Positions 13,101 through 22,745 are shown, counted from the first letter of the stretch. The stretch is DNA of 64,000 bases from Onthophagus taurus (GCF_036711975.1 NC_091970.1:11353501-11417500), one strand, 5' to 3'. The notes: generated by a model not told the origin, from the letters alone. A program made the numbers and translations.

Positions 13101-14915
13101 ATTAAAGTTTTTCAAAGCAATAAGTAGTCTTGGAAGCAGTATTCCGCCTGTCCAAGTAGGTCAAAACCTTTAAGAACAGTGTTTGACGTTCTGGAAGCAA
13201 TAGGTAGTATTTTAAAAACAGCATCTAATCTTTTCCAAGTAAGTTGTGGTCTTTTTCTGTAATATCTAGCATTTTAGAAGCAGTAGATAACTTTTTGAAA
13301 TAGTATTTCCTCTTTCCAAGCAGTTTTTAGTCTTTTGCTAACAGTATCTAGCTTTCTACAAGCAATTAGTAGTCTTTCCAACAATATTTAGCATTCTGAA
13401 AATAGTTAATAGTCTTTTGGAAACAGTATTTTGTTTTTCCAATCAGTTTTTAATTGTTTTGGAAAGCATATCTCATCTTTCCAAGTAGTTATTAGTCTTT
13501 TCCGGCAGTATCTAACATTCTAGAAACAGTAGGTAGCCTTTTGTAAGTTGTGGTCTTTTTCTACAACATCTACCATTTTAGAAGCAGTAGGCAACTTTAG
13601 CAATAATTAGTCTTTTGCCAACACGATGTTTCTTGAATTATATCAAACATAATAAGAATAAAATCCTTTAAATCCATATTCATGCCTTTTCTGGATTCAT
13701 TTGTGAATTTTTATTAATCCAACCCCATCACCACAGGGCAAAGTAATAGCAAAATAGCAACAGATAATGAGTTACTGGAATAATACTGTTAACAAAGAGA
13801 CTGGAGAAGAAGAACTAATGCTCATCAATTAACCTCAAAGTTAATTTTTTTTTTCTATTTTTAGAGTAATAATCGATATTTTACGTTTTGCTTCAAAATC
13901 GTGTATTGTAAAGCGCCAATTACGCCAAGCTGAATTGTTAATAAAACAAGCGATGAGTTTATCGAGTAAAATGTTTGAAATCGATGGTCATCCTCGTCAC
14001 TCCGACGTCCTAATGGACTACGGTTTTTATTTATTAAACTCTGATTGTATAACAGCGAGTGTAACTCATTATCGTAAAGCGTTAAACATTAGAAAAGAAA
14101 TCTTTGAAAAAAACAATATTTTAGTAGCAATAGCTTACGATGATTTATCTTACGCCCAATACGTTTACGAATACAGCTCTGGAAACTTTTACAACCCCCG
14201 AGATAACGTTGAAAGAGCAATTCGAATCATGGAAAAATTATTACCAAACGATCACATCTTGTTGGCTTCAGCCAAAAAGGTGAAAGCGTTAATTTTAGAG
14301 GAGATTGCGTTGGATATGCGACAATCAAACAGTTACGGACATCAAAGGGAATATTTAGCCGAAGCCGAAGAATTACATAAATCGGCGTTAGAAATTTGGC
14401 AAAAATCTTTCGGTGAATACAACGTTCAAACTGCTAAACATTACGGGAATTTAGGCCGATTGTATCAAACGATGATGTTATTTCAAGAAGCCGAAGAAAT
14501 GCATTTAAAAGCGATCGAAATTAAAGAGAAATTATTAGGTCCGGATGATTTCGAGGTCGGTTTAAGCATCGGTCATTTAGCTTCGTTATATAATTATCAC
14601 ATGAAACGATATTCCGATGCGGAAAAATTATATTTACGTTCGATAAATATTAGTTTGAATTTATTTGGGCCAACTTATTCGGGTTTAGAATACGATTATA
14701 GAGGAATTATACACGTTTATACAGAACTAGAAGACTACGATAATATGGCGAAATATTCGGCGTTGATGTTGAGGTGGAGCGAGTATCGAAAGGATGGAGA
14801 AATAATTAGTTATCCCGATGTACCTGATGAACTGGATGATTTGATAAAGGGTTTCTTTAATTTGGAAATTGAACATTCTGAGGAAAAAAACGAAATAAGA
14901 TTAAATCTTAATTAA
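4017..14915 (+). CDS. APPBP2: APPBP2 homologue (TPR-repeat protein), complete, four coding exons
   Basis: Joins 4017-4148, 4207-4574, 4631-4852 and 13865-14915. All donors are GT and acceptors AG, and the phases (0, 2, 2) fit. The product is 590 aa, close to the roughly 585 aa of vertebrate APPBP2. The C-terminal 350 residues are the most conserved: LMDYGFYLLN, AKHYGNLGRLYQ, EAEEMHLKAIEIKEKLLG, LSIGHLASLYNY, YSDAEKLYLRSI and GLEYDYRG all fall in tetratricopeptide repeats. In animals the protein binds the basolateral sorting signal of APP and microtubules, and is a substrate receptor (KLHDC-like module) for Cullin-2 ubiquitin ligase; that role is family knowledge. The N-terminal third is less conserved but colinear. 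Intron 3 is 9.0 kb and consists almost wholly of tandem repeats plus one Tc1 element, while introns 1 and 2 are 58 and 56 bp. Confidence 0.95.
4207..4574 (+). CDS. APPBP2: APPBP2 exon 2
   Basis: Follows a T-rich tract ending TTTAAG. Encodes MFVEKRLCILVNEF through LLLNCLY and ends in phase 2 (AT) before GTAAAAAT. It matches the region of APPBP2 that in vertebrates begins YQQGRLCQLGSEF. Confidence 0.85.
4631..4852 (+). CDS. APPBP2: APPBP2 exon 3
   Basis: Acceptor TTTTTTGTAG at 4621-4630. Encodes RLYVESYYSLTNTQ through AVQNLNKDVPKR, with the TPR-like stretch AGMYGVFAAMYFQKSEYDQA. Ends in phase 2 (CG) before GTAAATAT. No single ATG-initiated frame reveals this exon; it was found from homology and splice signals. 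Confidence 0.88.
5285..7745. repeat. Satellite array 2, about 175-bp monomer, about 14 copies, in APPBP2 intron 3
   Basis: Monomers carry AATCGGAGCTTGCTATAAGA, TTGTTAACAATATTGCTCTC and ACGTCAATATCGAGATAGAT. The marker ATCGGAGC recurs at 5720, 5901, 6076 and 6251, giving 175-181 bp. The copy at 5545 is shortened to 162 bp by loss of the GGTAACACTTG segment. The sequence is unrelated to satellite 1 although the period is nearly the same. Confidence 0.93.
7746..8239. other. Unique spacer within APPBP2 intron 3
   Basis: About 500 bp between two unrelated arrays. It shows short local motifs (ATCGGTAG repeated near 7960-8030) but no gene or recognisable transposon. Confidence 0.4.
10682..12195 (-). 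mobile_element. Tc1-family DNA transposon, 1514 bp, with 29-bp inverted ends and TA duplication
   Basis: Left end 10682-10710 starts CAGTCAGTTCC and ends CATCGTACACCA. Right end 12167-12195 is its near-exact reverse complement. TA flanks both sides (10680-10681 and 12196-12197). Repeat units of the minisatellite continue on each side, so the element jumped into the array. The left end carries a tandem copy of TCGTACACCA. It encodes a decayed transposase on the minus strand. Confidence 0.93.
11070..11945 (-). pseudogene. Tc1 transposase, frameshifted
   Basis: Read on the minus strand from about 11942. The start has MPPRRTEIGVEVRNIVIKLH and GRSIRQIAKKLN (paired-like helix-turn-helix). It continues with VRRVLRSAGRVPRKKPY, WKRVMFTDESKY (first catalytic Asp), a glycine-rich MLWGSMAASGVG block, WIFQQDQDRKHTAH (second Asp, in place of the usual QQDND) and SPDISPIEHLW (catalytic Glu). 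Frame changes occur near 11850, 11380 and 11150 and stops are scattered, so it is inactive. The order of motifs is that of DD34E Tc1 transposases. Confidence 0.85.
13621..13864. other. 3' end of APPBP2 intron 3
   Basis: Unique AT-rich sequence ending in the polypyrimidine tract TTTTTTTTTCTATTTTTAG. No other feature seen. Confidence 0.5.
13865..14915 (+). CDS. APPBP2: APPBP2 terminal exon
   Basis: Acceptor CTATTTTTAG at 13855-13864. The 350 codons begin VIIDILRFASKSCIVKRQLRQAE, about 23 codons before the first internal Met at 13935, and stop at TAA 14913-14915. It contains all the well conserved TPR units. An ATTAAA at 15010 is a possible polyadenylation signal. Confidence 0.93.
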
Positions 14916-15062
14916 TCGATTAGTTTTGCGCTTATACATATTATTGTTTTATTATTTGGCATTTATTTTCATTTGTATTTGTTAATTATCTTTATTATTA
15001 ATAAGGTGTATTAAAAAAATATTTAAAATGTTTGTATTATTTTTAGAACATGCCCCAACAAC
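14916..15062 (+). terminator. APPBP2 3' UTR and probable polyadenylation region
   Basis: T-rich sequence after the stop codon with ATTAAA at 15010-15015 followed by GTTTGTATTATTTTT. This is a plausible poly(A) site; a canonical AATAAA is absent. Confidence 0.45.
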
Positions 15063-15210
15063 TACAGTGTGTTAATTAAATATCGTATCCGATGTCATCA
15101 TTGCAAGTATGCAACCAATGTCACAGTATACGCGATTTCCGTATTACATTGTGATATTGGTTGCATACTTGCAATGATGACGAGGGGTACGATAATTAAT
15201 TAACACAGTA
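15063..15210. mobile_element. MITE copy 1 (CAGTGTGTTAATTA type)
   Basis: Inverted-repeat element that folds on itself. The left arm has CAGTGTGTTAATTA and TCATTGCAAGTATGCAACCA; the right arm has TGGTTGCATACTTGCAATGA and TAATTAACACAG. TA borders both ends. The right terminus has lost a CT relative to the left. Copies 2 and 3 are at 58221-58330 and 63110-63222. It has no coding capacity. Confidence 0.85.
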
Positions 15211-15449
15211 TTCTTTTGCATGTCACTGTACAACCACGTTCTAGCACCCATAGACTCATAGCACAGAATAAGGTGCTCATTGCAACCAAGCAAAAAATAA
15301 AAACAAAACAATCGTTGTTTAGTCTTTGAGCTAAACGGACGCTTTATAATTTTTTGTCCAAAACGACGCACATAGGGGTATTTCAGCATTAAGCCAAAAG
15401 TGAATCTCACAAAATTGGAAAAACCTTCTTAAATCTACTGCCTGTGTCC
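15211..15449. other. Spacer between MITE 1 and the LOA-like 3' end
   Basis: No recognised gene. Part may be 3' UTR of the LOA-like element, whose exact 3' terminus I could not fix because no clear target duplication was found. Confidence 0.3.
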
Positions 15450-15549
15450 TTTCTTGTATGTATGTATGGATTGGGGAGTGCATGCAAAACCGCACGCCAC
15501 ACTTAGGCCCCATTGGGCCCCTTGTGCATCCTCCCATTACACACTCTGG

Positions 15550-16880
15550 TCACATCAACCAGCCTAAGGATTTACCAAAGGCTAGGACAGCTCCTAGAGG
15601 TGCATTCCTGATGTCATCTGTGGTTGGCCATTCCTCCCCGAAGGTCCTCATTCTGAGGTCGGTCAGAGAGGGGCAATCACACAAGATGTGTTTAACCGTC
15701 TCGTCATCCTGTTCACAGGCTCGACAGAGAGGAGAGTCAGCAAGCTTCATGTTTTGAAGGTGCTTATTTACTTTACAGTGTCCCGTGAGGAGACCTGTGG
15801 CAGTGCGAAGGGCACTTTTACCGAGCCCTACGAAGAACTGGGCTGTTGCGGCTGAAGAATATTTTAACAATTCCTTAGCGAGATGACAGCACGGGGTACG
15901 GTCCCACCCGTTTAGAAATTTGTTATGGGTAATGTGCTTTATTAACTCGATATGAGTGGCTAAGGAGGGGGTAATTATCGGCTCGGGTGCACAGGGCGCT
16001 CTACCGGCAGCACGTTTGGCTAGCCTGTCCGCGTGGTTGTTACCCTTGGAGCCGGAATGCCCTTTAATCCACTGAATTCTGACACAATGCAGTCAGCAGC
16101 AAGTTTAATAGTAGTTAGTTTCGCTTGTATGACGGTGGTGCTGGACCCTAAAGGTTCTGAGAGGCGAATCAGGGGATCGTGAGAGAATACCCCCGCGCCT
16201 GCACCATTTCGTCCTTTTGAACCATCAGTGTAGATCTTTAAAGTTCTTTGTACATCTACAACTGTGGGACTGATATGGGTGAGGTACTTCCTTGAGAAAA
16301 CATATTTTGCTGGTCTGTGATCAGTCTTACACTCGAGTAGGGGTGTGTCTAACACTGCTTCTCTCCAGACTGTTGAACTGCTGCCAGCGTCCTCATCCTT
16401 CATAGTTCCTACTGATTGTAGTCGTTTCATGGTTACCAACGCCACTTCCTGGATATGTAGGTTGAGTGGTGGTAAATTTGACGTGATTTCCATGGCCGCT
16501 GTGGGGGTTGATCGCAGCGCACCTGTAACATACAGACACGCGAGTCTCTGTATTCTATTAAGGGCAGTGGTGGCGGTAGACTTAGAAGTTCTAGTCCACC
16601 ATACCACCGCACCGTAAGTTAGCATTGGTCGAACAACGGCGGTGTAGATCCACAGGGCTATCTTGGGAGACAGACCCCAAGTCCTCCCGACAGCCCTCCG
16701 GCACTGGCCGAAGGCGACACAAGCTTTATTAACTCTATTGTCTAGGTGGGATTTCCACGTTAGGTTACTGTCTATTATTAAGCCCAAATACTTGACTTCT
16801 GTAGACAGTTTAAGTGGAATTTTAGCGAGCGTTGGCAGTCTAGGATTGCCAATGTTGCGCTTGCGTGTAAAAAGAACCAT
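15550..16880 (-). pseudogene. LOA-like ORF2: thumb, RNase H and C-terminal finger
   Basis: MVLFTRKRNIGNPRLP and VKYLGLIIDSNLTWKSHLDN are the RT thumb. LKIYTDGSKGRNGAGAGVFS opens an RNase H domain, in which the usual QAE motif reads QAK. About 16060 the frame changes and the middle of RNase H is missing: the next recognisable block is IQWIKGHSGSKGNNHADRLA in another frame. The end carries CRACEQDDETVKHILCDCPS, a CCHC-like finger. Confidence 0.8.
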
Positions 16881-16922
16881 CTCTGTCTTTTTGGGATTGA
16901 CGGAAAGGCATTGTTTATTACA

Positions 16923-17786
16923 TCAGTTCTCAATTAGATTGAGTGCTTCCTGCATCCTGTCGAGGAGTACATTAACGTACTTGCCTCTTATGAGGATTGT
17001 CAGGTCATCTGCGTAGCCAACGGTTTTAAAACAGGCTAGATTTAGGCGTTTCATGAGGCTATCGAGGGTGAGATTCCACAAAAGTGGAGAAAGTACTCCC
17101 CCTTGCGGACAGCCTCTAGTAACAGCCCCTTGAAGAGTGGCCTGGCCAGCTCTTAATTTGACGACCCTATGTCTTAGAGTGCTCTCAATCCAGCCGCACA
17201 GGGCCAGAGGAACGTTATGCTCTAGCAAGGCGTCGTTAATTCCGGAGAAGGTAGTTTTATCAAAAGCTCCTTCCACGTCAATAAAAACCCCGAGGGCGGA
17301 CTCCTTGTGGTCCAGCGCACCACCGACGAAACTGATCACTGAGTGAAGAGCCGTCAGCGTGGACTTTCCCTGGGTGTAAGCATGTTGATTAGAGTCTAGT
17401 GGCCTGCTGCGCAGACAAGAGTCTCTAATGTAACGGTCGCAAAGCCTCTCCAACGTTTTCAATAGAAAGGAGGAGAGGCTAATTGGTCTATAGGACTTCG
17501 GAAGGAAGTAATCTTGCTTACCCGGTTTAGGTATAAAGTTGACCGTGACTTCACGCCAACTTCCCGGTACATAGCGAAATGCCAGACATCCCTGGAAAAT
17601 ACTCTTCAGGTGCGGTAGCAGGTCATCCAGTCCCCATTGTAAGAGAGCCGGTGTAATCCCGTCCGGTCCTGGAGTTTTGAACGGCGAGAACGTATTCACA
17701 GCCCACTGTATTTTCTCCTCGTCGCAGATGACTTTGGCCAAGAGCCATTCATCCGCAGTTGGTACATGATGGTACAGATGGTACAT
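16923..17786 (-). pseudogene. LOA-like ORF2: reverse transcriptase core
   Basis: An open 287-codon segment with SPFKTPGPDGITPALLQ, SYRPISLSSFLLKTLER, GVFIDVEGAFDKTT (first catalytic Asp), RGCPQGGVLSPLLWNL and VGYADDLTILIRG (YADD). The catalytic residues are intact although the element as a whole is broken before and after this block. Confidence 0.85.
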
Positions 17787-17959
17787 TCATCGTTAAAGTT
17801 GTCCGAACCTGAGAAATGAACAGTCATTAAAAGCTGTAAACTGTCTTAAAGGTTGTCGGTATAAGAACCGTCTTCCTTCTTTAGTATACCAATACGTTGA
17901 ACAGGGCTCGAAGCAAGCACCTTTCTTAGGCTTCCATGGTTCTCGCTTTTTCGACGAAT

Positions 17960-19011
17960 GGTTTTTTTTTAATCTGACAGCTTCCTCTTATAGAGGTGCC
18001 AGTCAGAGTCGATCCTGGAGTCCTTAGCTTTGTTGAAGGCAGTCCGCACCTCTTGTTTTAGTGAGGCAAGCTCGGGGCACCACCAGATGGTAGCGCCCCC
18101 AGTTACCGCCTCCCTACGGAGGGGACAAGCCTTTTTATATGCAAGGATCAAGGAATTGTGTAGAGACTTAGAATAGTTCTCTAGCTCGCAGCTGTCCACT
18201 GGTTTTCGTCGACCGAATCTAGTCAATGACCCAGATAGTGTAGACCTGAACTTATCCACGTCCGTCCTTCTAGGATTGCGACTCAGTTTGTTTTCGATCT
18301 TAGAGCTTCCAAGATCAAAAGTTATCCACCTGTGGTCCGACATTGACACAACGTCGGAAACCCTCCAGTTGTGGGTTGATTGCGAGATACTCAAGGAGGC
18401 AAGAGTGATATCAATTACCGACTGACCTTTCGCAGTTACAAAGGTTCAGTGCCTCGGTTTAGTATGTCTAAATTACTGCAATAAATAAAGTCTAAGAGGG
18501 CCTTACCTCTAGTGTTGTCATTCGCACTACCCCAAGCCGTTGAGTGAGCGTTTGAATCGCAGCCGATGACAAGATTCCATTTACCTACCCTAGCGGCTTC
18601 AACCAGTCGCACCAATCCTTCGGATGGTGGCAGGTCCTCAATAGGGAGATAAACGGATGCCAGTAGAATGTCTGTTTCCTTTCGGTTAACAGTAGAACGT
18701 ATCCTAACGGTCGTCGCGTCTGAGTCCGTGAATTGGGGCAATAGATAGCTCCGCACATGTTTAAGTACGTAAATGGCGGTTCGAATCTTTCCTTCCCTGG
18801 GGCAACTGAAAATAGAACCACTTAAACCACTGAGTCCGCAGACCCTGGATTTATTAACCCAGGGTTCTTGGATCAGTGCGATAACGTTACTCATCATATC
18901 GAGGTGACGACAAAGGGTGGCAGTTGCAGCCCTGCTATGATGCAGGTTGCACTGAACCACCGTCAGATCGTCCCTCTCCTCTGGTACATCACCTCTGCGT
19001 TGTTCCATCAT
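17960..19011 (-). pseudogene. LOA-like ORF2: endonuclease domain
   Basis: Begins MMEQRRGDVPEERDDLTVVQ. APE-type endonuclease motifs in order are QCNLHHSRAA, ALIQEPWV, SVYLP, NLVIGCDSNAHS and, after a frameshift near 18430, GQSVIDITLAS and VSMSDHRWITFDL. The conserved E, D, N and SDH residues are still present. The linker toward RT (17787-17960) holds stops. Confidence 0.8.
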
Positions 19012-19012
19012 T

Positions 19013-19285
19013 TGGGCGTCGAGGTGTCGATATCAGCGACCATGTCTGCAGGCGGCGAATCCAAAATGGACTCATCAGCCACCTCAGAGAGGGCTGGAGA
19101 GCCTGGCGTTGAAGGTGCTAAGTTGACGATTGTGACGTCGTCTTCCTTGGCTGACGTTGCCTCAGCGACATCCATTTCCTCCTCCGCTTTGTGGGTCCCA
19201 GTTGTAACTGGGTCTTCAGCTACCGGGTCCTTGAGTCTACTGACTTTGGCCGTGAGCGTGTCCTTTCTAATATTACAACTTTAGA
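19013..19285 (-). pseudogene. LOA-like ORF1 (gag-like), C-terminal remnant
   Basis: The minus strand encodes an acidic, Thr/Ser/Pro-rich tail (DTLTAKVSRLKDPVAEDPV, then DDVTIVNLAPSTPGSPALSE). It ends at a TGA that overlaps the ATGATGG start of ORF2 near 19011. Such a stop-start overlap suits termination-reinitiation. The N-terminal gag and zinc knuckles are absent because the copy is truncated. Confidence 0.55.
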
Positions 19286-19629
19286 GTATTGAGTAGCAGA
19301 TAATCATAAAGTTTGCCGCGGATGAGCAAAATCTCAGTACTTAATTCTTTTCCTACGAAAACATTTTACTAATTTCGGGAGTAGTGGTCACTTCGAGAGT
19401 ACGGATATTGTCCCGCAAATACTTATTTGACCTCGTGAAAACTTATAGCAGGCCAAATTTTAAACAAAAACTAAATTGTTTAAAAGACCAACATTTACCG
19501 CACGAAGAATTCATTGAAGACCAATACAAAAAATTTAACGTAGTTTTGCACATTTCAATTCCGAAGTGAAATCAAGATGGACCAAAACCCATAAAAAGGA
19601 AGACGTTCTTCTCAAAATAATCACCTCTG
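19286..19629. other. Junction zone between the LOA-like 5' break and the Transib relic
   Basis: A short open stretch (19384-19569) encodes a lysine-rich segment with FDLVKTYSRPNFKQKLNCLK. It may be the N-terminal region of the Transib transposase but I could not confirm it. Confidence 0.25.
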
Positions 19630-20710
19630 GTTAGATATTCCCATGGCTACGCAATATCGGCCAGGTTGACCTCGAAAATGTAGGGAGAGTCGAGTCAAAG
19701 GAGTAAAAGAGGGAAAAGAGAGAAGCTTCGTTCCACTTTAGAAGACGGAATTATTGTGCATTGTGCACACGTTGAGTTGAGTAAATCTGGTAAAAGAGAT
19801 GCTTCCAATGTACTAAAGATATTACGTGCACTCCAACACGAGCAACAAAATACAAAAGAGCATATGTCACTTCCAACATGAAAACGATTTGCGTCCTGCA
19901 CCGTTCCAAGCATTGCAAATGTTTATAGATGCTGATTTAACACGAGGACAATATGAAATAATAAAAAGTTCTTCCCGTGTTATAATCTTATACAGCAAGC
20001 AAAAAAAGAGTATCAAAGAACCGTCAGCGCCGAAAGCCAATTGCAACCTTTAGTCGATATTACCGTATCTGAATTCCTTAAAGAAGTCTTATCAACAACA
20101 TTATATGTAAATGGGGATGCGATGGATCGCAGCAATCACAGTTCAAGCAAAAATTTGACGAAGAAGCTGATTCAGATGCAAGTATGTTTCAGAACTGCTT
20201 TGTACCTGTATTAGATTCCGTTTCGTGGAAGAGAATACTGATGTCACAAATGAAATATGTTCAAAATTCCATAAATTCATTAATCGCAACTGAGGTTGAT
20301 ATTGATGGAAAGAAGTTTTTTGTCAAACATCTGCTCATAATGACAATGGTTGACGGAAAAGTCTGCAACGCAGCTACTGGCACAACATCTACAAGTCGTT
20401 GCTATATTTGTGGTGCGATTTCCAAAAACTTCAACCAACTGAATAACAAAAAACAAGTTTCTCCATTCTGCATTTGGCATATAAATTGCTCGTAAAGAAA
20501 TACAGAGAAAGAAATACAGAACAGGAAAAGCAAATGGAAAAAGACAGGAAAATAGAAATACAGGCCAAATTTCGCAAAGAAACTGGTATGATACTAGATA
20601 TACCAAATTTCGGATCCGAAATTCGCTTCAGTGATTACAGGCATCAATTACGAGTTTATTGATAAGTTGAAAATCATACTGGAAACGATTTCAAGCGGAT
20701 TCTTGATATA

Positions 20711-22138
20711 CACTATTGGAAATAATTCACGAGCACACCGTATATAATCTGAACGCGTGAAGATAAATCCATAATATTTGCGGAGCACAAAGGTTTACTG
20801 TAGACGAGTTTATTCAGGGAGTTTCGAGTTGTTCCGTCGCGGCATTGTTGACTGAGCCGCTCTTCCAATTGGAACATTCCGTCGCTATGGAGACCGAAAT
20901 GGATGGAAAATACCGGTCGTTTTTAGTGTGGTGTGAGGGACCACATTGTTATCGTACTCTGTGCGCAATGGATGGGCGATCGCGTTACTTAAGCGAGTTT
21001 GAGCGAGGAATGTTTGTGGGTATGCACATTGAGGGTGTATCGTTCTGTGAAATTGCGCGTCGTCTCGAGCGGTCGTTATCGGCAGTGCAACGGGCATGGT
21101 GAGAATGGTCTGAGGTAGGACATAGGTACCTTCAGCCGCGGTCGGGACGGCCCTGCGCGTCCCCATCACACGAGGATCGCGCTCTTGTGCTGAGTGCTTT
21201 AGCGTCGTGTGTGTTCTCCTCAAGGCAACTTGGAGCTGTTTATCCACTGACACGGGAAGGCGCACTCACTACGCGAACTGTACGGCGGCGTTTGGTAGAT
21301 AGTGGACTGGCGCGCGCGTCGTGCGATACAGCGGATTCCAGTAACACCCGAGCACCGCAGCATACGTCACGAGTGGGTCGACGCTAGGCATTAGTAGGTT
21401 GCTGAGTAGAGGGACATTTTGTTTTCCGACGAATCAAGATTCGAATTGAGCACCGGTGATGCCCGAATTTTAGTTCCTCGGAGCCGTGATGATTGTCTAC
21501 TCGAGCAGTGTGTGCAAGAACGCCCTATCCAGCGACAACGTAGCATTATGGTATGGGGTGCGATTACATATGGTGGACGTACACGTCTGCTGCGTGTATA
21601 GCAGACCATGACGGGTCAACGATACGTAGATGAGGTGCTACGGTCTGTTGTGCTTCCCTACGTTCGGCGGCTCCCAGGTCTGCTATACATGCACGACAAC
21701 GTACGACAGCACATCGGGCGTGTTGTACAGACCTTTGTGGAAGAGCACCGTATACGATGCTTCCATGGCTAGCTGGGTTTCCGCATCTGAATCCGATCGA
21801 ACATGTTTGGGAAATGATTGGTCGGAGACTTCTACGTTATCCGGCTTCCTCTGCTAACGTTGAGGAGCTATGGGGGCGAGTTGAGGTGGCATGGTTGGCC
21901 ATCCCTCTTGCTACAATACAGCGACTTATAGACTCCATGCCACGTCGTGTAGCGATGGTACGCGAAGCTCACGGGGGATACTCTCGCTATTAATGTTTCT
22001 CCTCCCAGCAGAGTTGTGCCGCTCTCCATGTGAAAGTAAGTTACACTACTTTAGTACTACTTCCATACCAAATTTTATTGGGCTAAACACACGCGTTCAG
22101 ATTATACAGGGTGTGCTCGTGAATTATTTCCAACAGTG
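20711..22138 (+). mobile_element. Tc1-like DNA transposon, 1428 bp, with 49-bp inverted ends
   Basis: Left end 20711-20759 (CACTATTGGAAATAATTCAC, ending CTGAACGCGTG) and right end 22090-22138 are inverted repeats with a few mismatches. TA is duplicated at 20709-20710 and 22139-22140. Excising it rejoins Transib coding sequence in frame (ETISSGFLI to YVEKYDKYALIY), so it landed inside that gene. The interior is GC-rich, unlike its surroundings. Confidence 0.93.
20884..21993 (+). pseudogene. Transposase of the 1428-bp Tc1-like element, frameshifted
   Basis: MDGRSRYLSEFERGMFVGMH and GVSFCEIARRLERSLSAVQR form the first helix-turn-helix, and a GRP-type hook (PRSGRPCASP) follows. Then come FSDESRFELSTGDARI (first Asp), RQRSIMVWGAITYGGRT, MHDNVRQHIGRVVQTFVEEH (second Asp) and HLNPIEHVWEMIGRRL (catalytic Glu). 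Stops or frame changes occur near 21102, 21387, 21601 and 21770. This is a DD34E-type transposase of Tc1/Tc3 kind, no longer translatable. Confidence 0.85.
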
Positions 22139-22194
22139 TATGTGGAAAAATACGACAAATACGCACTCATTTATACAGGATGACGTAGTCGGTA

Positions 22195-22745
22195 CTTAGC
22201 AATAAACATTATCTTTAAAGACGCCCCAAAAAAAAAAATCAAGAGGTGTTAAATCAGGTGATCTGGCAGGCCAGGAAATTGACCTCCCCTTCCAATCACG
22301 TGCAGCCATCATTTTGCAGCCACCTATTCTCCATTTCTTTCGTGCTCAAATGTACAAGTAACGTTGGTAAGACGTCATCTAAAAAATTCGGTACTTTTCC
22401 CCATTCAGCATACCATCAATAAAGTATGGACCGATCAATTTATCACCAATTATGCCACACTAAACATTAACCGACCAAGGTTGTTGATGTTCTACTTGAA
22501 AATCACCTGCATAAAGCTGTTGATGCAATGAAATGTGGTGTCGGTGATACCCCAATTTCCTTTTCTTCCGTAGTTATAGTTGCTGGTCGAGTACGTTTTC
22601 TTGATTCCACATTTTCAGTGTTAGTGAAATCATTCACAGCTCTGTACGTTCTCGATACAAAGCTATACTATCAGCAACTTTTCTGCCACTTTCTCCATAA
22701 ATAAAAATCATTTCGACTTTTTCTGCCACACTTAGAGTATCCATG
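22195..22745 (-). pseudogene. Mariner-like (DUF4817-type) transposase fragment, internally deleted
   Basis: The minus strand opens at about 22744 with MDTLSVAEKVEMIFIYGESG (DUF4817-type N-terminus). It later gives WSVNVWCGIIGDKLIGPYFI and SWPARSPDLTPLDFFF, the blocks around the second and third catalytic acidic residues. The section between is shortened and in several frames. It lies directly against the right-hand Transib piece, so it is another insertion or rearrangement there. It belongs to the same transposase type as the gene inside element D. Confidence 0.75.

Larger units (their letters stand above)
8240..13620. repeat. Complex minisatellite of about 21/42-bp units with 640-710-bp higher-order repeats
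   Basis: Degenerate units of the type TAGTCTTTTCCAGCAGTATC and AACATTCTGGAAGCAGTAGG run through the interval. A marker block (AACCTTTAAGAACAGTGTTT) recurs near 8295, 9660, 10300, 12530 and 13170, with a variant near 8950, so the array amplified in larger blocks. It is interrupted once by the Tc1 element at 10682-12195. The open frames it contains are by-products of the repeat. Confidence 0.9.
15450..19285 (-). mobile_element. LOA/R1-like non-LTR retrotransposon with RNase H, degraded
   Basis: Read 5'->3' on the minus strand it shows the ORF1 C-terminus (19285-19013), then ORF2 with endonuclease, reverse transcriptase, RNase H and a terminal Cys/His finger, and a 3' end with CATACATACA near 15455. 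The 5' part is missing and the break abuts the Transib relic. GC content is clearly higher than in the surroundings. Frameshifts, stops and a deletion inside RNase H make it inactive. A second, shorter member is at 40800-42236. RNase H plus the EN/RT motifs place it in the I-like group (LOA or R1-like); the exact clade is not settled. Confidence 0.85.
19630..22180 (+). pseudogene. Transib (RAG1-core-like) transposase relic, split by a Tc1-like element
   Basis: Plus-strand pieces at 19630-20709 and 22139-22180. Recognisable blocks, in shifting frames: SKRGKREKLRSTLEDGI; ADLTRGQYEIIKSSS; WGCDGSQQSQFKQKFDEEAD, with the probable first catalytic Asp at 20121; HLLIMTMVDGKVCNAATGTT followed by the CYICG zinc motif at 20400; ITGINYEFIDKLKIILETIS; and, across the Tc1-like insertion, YVEKYDKYALIY. 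Order and motifs follow Transib transposases, the family ancestral to RAG1. Multiple frameshifts show it is dead. Family assignment is from motif knowledge, without a search. Confidence 0.7.

Noticed and set aside
4990..13743. 12-bp inverted match (TTTGCCCTGTGG) near both ends of the APPBP2 intron repeat block
   Set aside because: Sequence beyond the 12 bases does not pair convincingly and no target duplication was seen. Probably chance.
15458..19284. Plus-strand frames opposite the LOA-like element
   Set aside because: Antisense shadows in GC-rich retrotransposon sequence; no domain recognised.
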